Origin: Progne subis subis | Taxonomy: Eukaryota; Chordata; Aves; Passeriformes; Hirundinidae | Assembly: GCA_022316685.1 (NCBI GenBank) | Contig: JAKJHU010000831.1 | Coordinates: forward strand, 51,282-115,281 | Length of the DNA stretch: 64,000 nucleotides | Direction: 5' to 3' | Part shown: positions 25,201 through 34,200 of the stretch, piece by piece | Position numbering within the stretch: position 1 is the first letter of the stretch | Layout of the letters: each line of letters opens with the position of its first letter | Made by a program: the position numbers and the translations under genes | The notes under the pieces: generated by a model | Seen by the model: the letters and a program-made list of their open reading frames with translations, nothing else | Told to the model about the DNA's origin: nothing | Databases searched by the model: none

Positions 25201-28200
25201 GTATCTATCCTTAAATTAAGAAAAAAAAAATCAAACATTTGCTTAACGTACTTTATTACAGTGAAGGCATTTGATTAATTAGAGACAGGATTAGAGTCTT
25301 TCTGCTGCTGTCTCTTGTATTCAAAACTGATAGTAAAAGCCTTCCAAGTCTGGTAAATTGTCCATGCTTAGATATATTTTACTGGGAATGCAAAAGATTT
25401 GTCCCTAATATTAATAAATGCCCCCAGTTATCCTCTCAGATAGACTTGGGTACCAGTTCAAGAGAGTGCAAGTACTAAATCTTCCAAAGAGACCGTGGTA
25501 ACTGTACTTTGTGAGATGAAAAAACTCTTCTGTCTTTAAAAGATCAGTCTGTAAAAAGACATTTAAGTCCAAGGACATGACACTTCTTACTTCATCAGAT
25601 GATAAAGTCGGGTCTTGTACAAAGCAATGATCAGTACAGGCAATTTTTCTGATTATGGCATACAACAAATGGTCTGCAAGCTGCTCCTCCTCCACTTTAT
25701 CATCTCTTACAACACAAGAATAAAGCCCTTGATTAAAACAAAGAAGACACAGATTCCGAACAGATTAAAAGAAAGCAATGTGTAGGTGAGCTGGAGTCCT
25801 GTGCTGTAAGTTTGCTTCTTGATAAGGGATATAATATTTAGAGAGAAGATCGTTAGATAACTGGAAATACTCTCCTATAGTAGGACCCTTGGAATTAACA
25901 GATTACTTCTCGTGCTTCAGAATGTTATTTCAGTGCTTCTGTGAAGGTAGGATCAAAATCTGGCGAGAAACTTTGAAATCAGCTTCCAGATCTTTGTCCT
26001 TTTTCTGCTGTTCTTAGCTGTTTATGTAGTCAAATATTGTCTTAATCAGACAGGTGCTCCTTTTGAAGGTACTGCAGTGATTCATATCTTGCTGCAGCAG
26101 TTTAGGACACTGCACTTGCTTGGCCAGTCTTACGTCCACCCCATGAAAACAGTCTCAGAATTGCAGGAGCTGAGTGAGCAGAGAAGTTGTTACAGTTGGT
26201 ACAGCAGTAGTTTTAATCATTGCATCCTGATTTCTAGGGCATGTCAGATTATCTGTGTGCACTGTCAACTTACTTCTCAATTTTTTCTTTTTGAAAAGAT
26301 GAATGGTCATCTTGAAAAGGTGACATGCTTAATCTTACTTAAAATGTAGTCCTTGGTTTGTATTTGTGTATAAGTTCTTTGGTTCTCTTTCGCTTACAGT
26401 TCCCCATCATGCTGGTCCAGTTGGGATGGCTGGGAGCGTCCCTGCAGCAGTATGTGCAAGGCTCTCAGGAATTCCTGGCTTGAGACGATATGGTCACTAC
26501 TCTGTTCTTATAAAACCCAACGTGATTCTTACCACGGGAGGCTTTGGGGAGGAGGATGGACAACACTGCCGCATGAGAAATTTCAATGTGCTGAGTAAGC
26601 AGGCAGGCTGCTGGGAAGCTGCCTGTGTAACACAGAATATTCCTGATAAAAGATGGGGTGAGTTCCCATACCTCTGGTAAGTGCAAGGGGGATACCTTTG
26701 TGCTAAAAGTGAAAGAAAGTCTTGTGGAAAAGTCATGTCATGGCACAGTGATGCTGTCAGTCATAGAGATTTGAAGGTTCTGGTTGCTAGATGCCAGATC
26801 TTGCCCTTTGGTCACCACAGCCCCATGCAGCATCCCAGATGGGGGCAGGGTGACTGGAAAGCTGGAAAAGAAATTCTGGTTGAACATGAGCCCAGGTGGG
26901 CAAGAAGGCAAATGGCACCTTGCTGGTACCAGCCTCGTGTGGCCACAGGCCCAGAGCAGTGATTGTCTATCTCTGCTGGGCACTGCAGAGGCAGTTTGAG
27001 TTCCATGTCCAGTTCTGGGCCTCTAACAGAAAGAGTGACACTGAGGGGCTGAGGTCGTAGAGTGGTTTGGGTTGGAAGGGACTTTATAAAGATCATCTAG
27101 GTCCAACCCTCTGCCATAGGCAGGGATAACTTCCAGTAGACCGAGTTAATCAGAGCCCCATCCAGCATGGTGTGGAACACTTCCGGACAAATGGCAGGCA
27201 CTTCTCTGGGTAACCTCTGGCAGGACCTCACCACCTTCACAGAGAAGAATTTGTTCCCAGTATCCCATTTAACCCTGCCCTCTGGCACTGGGAAGCTGTT
27301 CCCCTTGTCCTGTAACTGCAGGCCCTTTTCCAAAGTCCCTTTCCAGCTCTCTTGGAGTCTCTTTAGGTACTGGAAGAGGTGCTAAGGTCTGCCTGGAGCC
27401 TTCATTTCTCCAGGCTGAACAGCCCAGACTCTCAGCCTGGCTTCCGAACAGAGGGGCTTTAGCCCTTTGATCAAGCTTGTGTACTCTGAATTTTTCGCAA
27501 CAGCTCCATGTCTTTACTGTGCAGGGGGCACCAGACCGGGATGCAGAGCTCCAGGTGGGGTCTCAGAAAAGCGGGATAGAGGGTGAGAACCTTCTCCCTC
27601 GACGTGCTGGCCGCACGTCTTTTGATGCAGCCTGAGACACATCTAACTTTCTGTGTTGTGAGCATATACTGCTGAGTCATACTGAGCTTTTTGTCCACCC
27701 CCAGTCTTTCTCCCCAGAGCTGCTTTTTGATACATTCTTTGACCAGTCTGTATTTGTGTTGGGATTGCCCCAGCCCAGATGCAGGACCTTGCCCTTGGTC
27801 CTGCTGAACTCCGTGAGGCTGGCAGAGTCCCACCTCCTGTGTTCAGGTCTCTCTGGATGACCCTTCCTTTCCCTCCAGTGCACCACCGTACCACACAGCT
27901 CCTTGTCAACAGCAAATGTGCTGGGGGTACCCGCAATCCCACTGTCTGTGTCACCCACAAACATGTTAAATAGTGCTGGTCCCCATGGAGACCTGAAGAA
28001 CAGCACTCATCACTGGTCTCCATGTGGATACTGAGCCAGTGATTGCAATTCTTTGAGTGAGACCGTCCAGCCAATTCCTAATGCACCGAATGGTCCATCT
28101 GTCAAATCCATTTCTCTCCAGTTTAGAGACTGGATGCTGAGCGGAACAGTGTCAAATACTTTGAGCAAGTCCAGGTAGATGACATCCATTGCTCTTCCCT

Positions 28201-31200
28201 CATCTGCCACTGCCGTAAGCTCATTGTAGTAGCGGCCAAGGGAACTGGGGTGGGGGGCTCAGCCTGAAGGAAAGGAGGCTTGGGGAAGCTTCTCACTCTT
28301 TACGATTACCTGAAAGGAGGATGTCGCTCCTCTCCCAGGAGACAAGGGACAGGAAAAGAGGAAATGGCTTCAAGCTGTGCCAGGGGAGCTTTAGGTAGGA
28401 TACTGATGTCTCTAATGTCTCTAAGAAAAGAGTCGTCCGTGCCTGGCACAGGCTACCCAGGGTAGTGGTGAAGTACGCATTCTTGAAAGGATTTGAAAGC
28501 CGTATGAAAGTGGCTCTTGGGGACGTGGTTTTGTTTTGGCCTTGAGAGTGCTGGAGGAATGATTGGACTTGTTAATCTTTAAGGGTCTTTTCCAACTGAG
28601 ATGATTATAATTTTTTTGGAAAAAACACCTATGTGAACCATGACCTTTTTTTTTTATCTCCACAGGTGAGAGGTTGTACCATACTGTGTCTTGTCTCTCG
28701 GACACTCTGGCCCTGGTGGTAGGAGGACGAACATCCCCATCGAGTGCAGGCTTGGGAATGTTGTGGCTGAAGTTCCCCAAAACCTGTAATGCTTCAGGCC
28801 CAGATGATGTTGCAGTGGAGCTTGTAAGTCTGCCACCTGCTGCTGAAGCAGCACTTCTGCGTTGGAGACACAGCACGACTGAAATGACTTTCAAAGGTAA
28901 AAAGCCTGGAAAGAGTGGAAATTACTGTAGGTATGCAGGATCTTGCACTTGGCCTTGTTGAACTTCATGAAGTTCATATTGACCACTCCTCAAGCCTGGC
29001 AGTAGGAAAGAAATTAAGAGGCTTTGAGATCTCTCCTTGACACTTGGCTCTTTATCCAGAAGTCCTTCAGAAGATATGTTACTTTTCTAGTAGCAATTGA
29101 TAAACACTCAGTAGTTGTGAACAGTTCTAGAATCAGGTCCTGCAATAGCAAGCTGAAGGTTGGTCTGTTAAAAGATCCTGGTTGTAAGGGGCAAAAACTT
29201 AAGCAGTGGCATTCAGGAGCTGAAACCAATCCTTTCCTAAGGTGTCCCATTCCTGCAGCTGGCAGGGAACACTCCAAGAGGAGCAGAAGGGAATTGTTAA
29301 GCAGTTGTTAGTCTAGTCTGGAGCACGCTTTCCGTTTGTGGAGCAGTGTTTAATTAACACTGTAGCATAGTTCAACGTTCAGCCTTCCAGTCAGAATTTT
29401 ATATCCAAAAAAGCAAATGCTAAATGAGTGAATAAAATTGTTTTAATAATATGTTGAGTTTTGTCTTTATCAGACTGTATTGTTTCATCATATTTTTGCC
29501 TTGATATTGCTTTGTAGCTGAAGAAAGTGACCAACACTGTTATCTGCATAGTCCATCCTGAATCAGTGAAAGGACAGGGCATAGTGCAGTGAATGCATGT
29601 CCTTGACATCTTCCTGAAGTACTGTTGCACCCTTTTTTGTCAGCTTCCCTTCTATGCAAATAGAAATTTTTGCTTTTGTGGCATACCAGATTCTAACTTC
29701 TGTTACCACCTGGTTGTCTGTTCCTGTAGGTGAGCAGTACCTGTTTGTGTATGGTGGCCGCTCTGCTCTGGAGCCTGTGCTTGGGGATTGGTATTTCCTG
29801 CACACTCCAGAACTCTCCTACATTGCGGTAAGAATGTACTCCATGGTGATTAGAGTTAGAACTGACTTGTAAACAACCAGCTTCTTTGTCGAATGCAGTC
29901 TCTACAGAATAGTGGAGGTTGGAAGGGACATCTAGAGGTCATCCAGTCGAGCACTCTTCCTTAAACAACTCAACAACTTAAAACAAGTCTGACTAGAGCA
30001 GGTTGCTCAGTATGTTGTCCAGATGGGATTATCTCCATAGATGGAGACTCCACAATCTCTTTGGGCAACCTATTCCAGTGCTTGACCATCCTGATAGAAC
30101 AATATCGGGGGGTTTTATGTTGAAGTGTATTTTTTTCTATGTCAGTTTGTGCCCATTGCCCTGTTGCTGGATGCTACCGAGAACATATTGTCCCTGTCTT
30201 ATGTCACCTCTCACAGCCAGACAAGTCCATGATGGGAGCTGGACATTTTTGTGGAATGATACTGTTAGAGACAGTATAAAAAGCTTTGCTACAATCAAAA
30301 CTACCTCCACATCTGCTGCTTTGCCCTGGTCAGCTAGATTGCTGAATATGTCATAAAAGGAAATTGAATGAAAGAGGACTTAATCCCTCATTTACTCAGT
30401 GGCCACCAGGCTGGTGTAACTCTATTTACTAGAACTCTTTGAGCCCAGCCTTGTACATAGCACGGTTACAGGGTGAGAGATGCATAATTGCAGGAGGTCA
30501 GAAGTTAAACATGAGTAAGCAATATCCCACTGTTGTGGGAGGCCTACACTGTGTCTTCAGATATGTAGCCAGGAATGTTATCTGGTAGACACATGAATTG
30601 CTTCTTTTATTTTCTACAGTGTTCCTAATCTCAGCAGAATACCTGTAAAATACCCCCAAGCTGATTGCTGAAAAAGAGGTGGACAGGTATAGAAGAATGC
30701 AGCAGGAATGACCAGGCCCACATACCTCACAGAAGAAGGCTTTGAAGGTGTTCTAGCTATTGAATCTGGAGAAGATTCAACATAGAAATAAATCTAATAT
30801 CTAAAATACTGCTGCAGAGAAGACAAAAATTGTTCTCCATTTTAACTTTGAGTAGTACAGGGAATTAGCTGGACACAAAGGAAAGCTATTGATCATGAAG
30901 CTAGCTGAGTCTGCAATAGACTGCCTAAAGAGGTGAGAAATTCTTGTCACTGCAGACTTTCGGAAACTATTATATAAACATCCATCTATCTGGATGATAA
31001 CAGGTACGGTTTTATTTGTTTTAGGGAAAAGGTATGGACCAAGTGGCCTCCAAATTTTTCTCCATCACTTATTTACTGTGATATTCCTTTAATGCCTGAT
31101 CTTAAAATTTTCCATAGGGCTTACACTAAAGGTTTTCTTTCCGGATTTTAGCCCTGCAGTTGAGCCTTTTATCCTGCTCTGTGGGTTGAGCAACTGATCA

Positions 31201-34200
31201 CCTGCTTTACTGGTCACTGCATTAGTCTATGTGTTTCTAAACAAACTTATGGTTCCCAGATGTATGTCTTGAGCAGAAAGCAGCATGCAAGAATACAGAT
31301 AAAGTTACCTCCAATAAATGTGTGGAAATAAACCCTCTAAAGACTGATTATATTAAACGTACTGAGGGCCCGAGACAGTGTAAGTGGAAGCATGTAGCAG
31401 TCCCTAGAGGAACATGTGAAGTCTGGGTGTCAAAAAACTCAGCCACACAGGAAAAGACATTTAAAAGCCTGGACATTAAGCAGACACTTAGTTTGGCAAA
31501 CTTCAGCCTTGGACTTGTGTTTTTTTAGATTGCTGTTGAGGGTCCAGTCCCAGAAGGCCGCCACTCCCACAGTGCCTGCAGCTGGGAAGGAGGTGTGCTG
31601 ATTGCAGGAGGTCTGGGAGCAGCTGAGCAGCCCTTGGGTTCAGTTTTCCTTCTGAGGGAGCTTGAACATGGCTTTCAGTGGCAGACAATAGAGACACACC
31701 CTCCTCTTGTCCCAAGGTAAGCAGAAGGCATTCATAGCATCACAGAATAAGTTTGATTTGGAAGGGTCCTATTAAAGGCCAGCTAATCCAGCCTCCCTGC
31801 AATGAGTTAGGGGCATCTTTAACTAGACAGGTTGCTCAGAATTCGGTGGAGAATCTTCAGCCTGTCTCTACCAGCCTCCCTTGCTAATGGAGTTCAATCT
31901 TATTTTGAACTCACAGGTATTCACATACAGCACACGTGCATGATGGAAAGCTTCTGCTTGTTGGTGGAGTGTGGTTTCATGCATCATCTGTGCCAGGTGT
32001 CACTGTCATTGACTTAGTGACTGGTCTCTGCTTGGACTATGTGATTAATGTGGTGAGTAATGAAATTTTTCTTTCAGGTTAAGCAGCATCCTGTGAAGGA
32101 ACATGGTAACTTTATGGAGAGTAGAATCTAATTCCAAAGTGTCGTTACCCAGCACAGAGAACGTAGCGGTGTTAAAGAGAGGGAGAGATGGAATGTGCAG
32201 AAGACTGGAACACAGATCTGCTCTGTTTCAGATAAGGGGCAGCAGAACTGAAATGGGCACAAGCATAGTCACTTTTAGGATGTGGAGGAAGGGAACAGAT
32301 AAACCAGAGGCTAAATTAGTGTTTATGGAGGTCTGTGGTATAATTTCACGGAGAGCTTCTTGGTGGAAGCTGCAGTATGCTGTAGCTGCTGCCTGAAATA
32401 TGAGAGGAAAAGCAGCACAGAAATACTGGAAACTCCACTGGAACGTGAGAGCTTCCTGTAAGGATGATTGAACACTAAACAGATTGCTCAGAGAGGCTGT
32501 TGTATTTCCGTTATTGGAGTTACTTGAAACCTAACTGGGCAAGATACTGAAAAAACCTGCTTGAGTTGAGCCTGCTTTGAACAGGGTGGTTGGACTGGAT
32601 GATGCTTGGAGGACCCCTTCTGACTTTTACTATTTGATGTCTTTTTTCTATGAATCACTGAAGAACGGTCATACAGGTGGTGTAACACAGGAGGATTTTG
32701 GCATACTGTCTTGGTTTGAAAGACAAGTGTCTGCTAGGGAGGGGCAGGGCCTTGCTTGGAATGGAAAATTCGAACCTCCCTCCCTCCAAATTATTATAAT
32801 TTAGAAAATTAAAGGGCTCTCAGGCAGACGTATGGGGATAGGAATAACAGTTCTTTACTAGTATGTATAACAAGGCAAACAAACAACAACTACAGCATTA
32901 ATAATTAACAGAACCAGGAGCCTCGAGGGGCTTTGTTTCACAAAGCCCGGGGCAGTCTGATCTCGGTGCCCCTGCAGGACTCTCAGAGCACCAGGCTAGG
33001 ACGGTGGAAAATCCCGGGCTGGTGGATGAGATCTGTCAGAAGCTCTGTCGTGGTAGCTGGAAACAGTAGGGATGTCCCGGCAGGGCAGCGTGGGGACAGA
33101 GTAGGAAAAGACCTCAAGGCAGCGGCGGGACAGGGCCGGGCCAGCAGGGCAGGAGGAGGTGAGCTCAGAGTTCCAGGGCACACGAGCAGATGATGGTAGA
33201 TTTCCCAGGACCGGACTTGGTGATGACAATGAACTCTTCCCGCAGCAGCAACAGTGTGGCAGTCCTCTCTCCGATGCCGAGAGGAAGCTGCCCCCAACCC
33301 CATCATTTTTTTGCTTCCCAAAACTTGGTTACCTCTTCTCTCTGAGAGGAACTCCCAGAGACAAAAGAAGTGTAAAGTGTAGCCAGGTGCTACAACTCCT
33401 CTCCTTTGGCCCTTTTGTTCTGCTTAAGTACCGACAAGTACCCAGTAGTTAGTTTCCTAGCCACTTATGGGAAAAATATCCATAAGTAAAAAAGAAACCA
33501 GTTTAACCCCCAACACCTACTCTGAACAAAACTTAGTCTACATCTCTGAGTAGCCCTCATCTTAGATAATACTGCCTCGTGTAAAAGAAAGACATAGATC
33601 TGTAGGATGAATTCTGTGGAAGGGCCACAAAGATCATCACAGAGATGGAGCTGATCTCCTGTGAGGATGCGCTGAGAGAGTTGGAGTTGTTCAGCCTTAA
33701 GAGAGAGATGGGGCTCTGGGGGGACCTTAGAGCCCCTTCCAGTACTTAAAGGGGAGCTTGTAAGAAAGATGGGGACAGACTTTTTTAGCAGGGCCTGGAG
33801 TGGTAGGACAAGGGGTGATGGTTTTCATCTAAAGGACAGTAGCTTCAGAGTAGGTATATGGATGAAATTTTTAATGCAGAGTATGGTGAGGCACTGCCAA
33901 AGCCTGCCCAGAAAAGCTGTGGCTGGGCCCCATCCCTGGAAATGTTCGAGGCCATGTTAGATATGGATTGGAGCAACCTGGTCTAGTGGAAACTGTCCCT
34001 GCCCAGTGCAGGGGTGTGGAGCGAGGTGGCATTTTTTTAAGGTCTTTCCATCCCAAACCATTCCATGATTCTAGAAGATCATTTATTTTGCTTGACGAGT
34101 TTTTATTTATCTTTTATGTAAAGAAACAACTTTCTTTTGATAACTATACATATGGACCCTGTCGTTAGTGAAACTGGAATTTGTGACTGGTCAGTTTTTT

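Noticed and set aside
27643..28074. Minus-strand 143-codon and 109-codon frames
   Set aside because: Both are remnants of CR1 ORF2 and its 3' region.
28010..28210. A 66-codon frame with reverse-transcriptase motif as a cellular gene
   Set aside because: It is part of the antisense CR1 in LCMT2 intron 9, flanked by further CR1 sequence and frame breaks.
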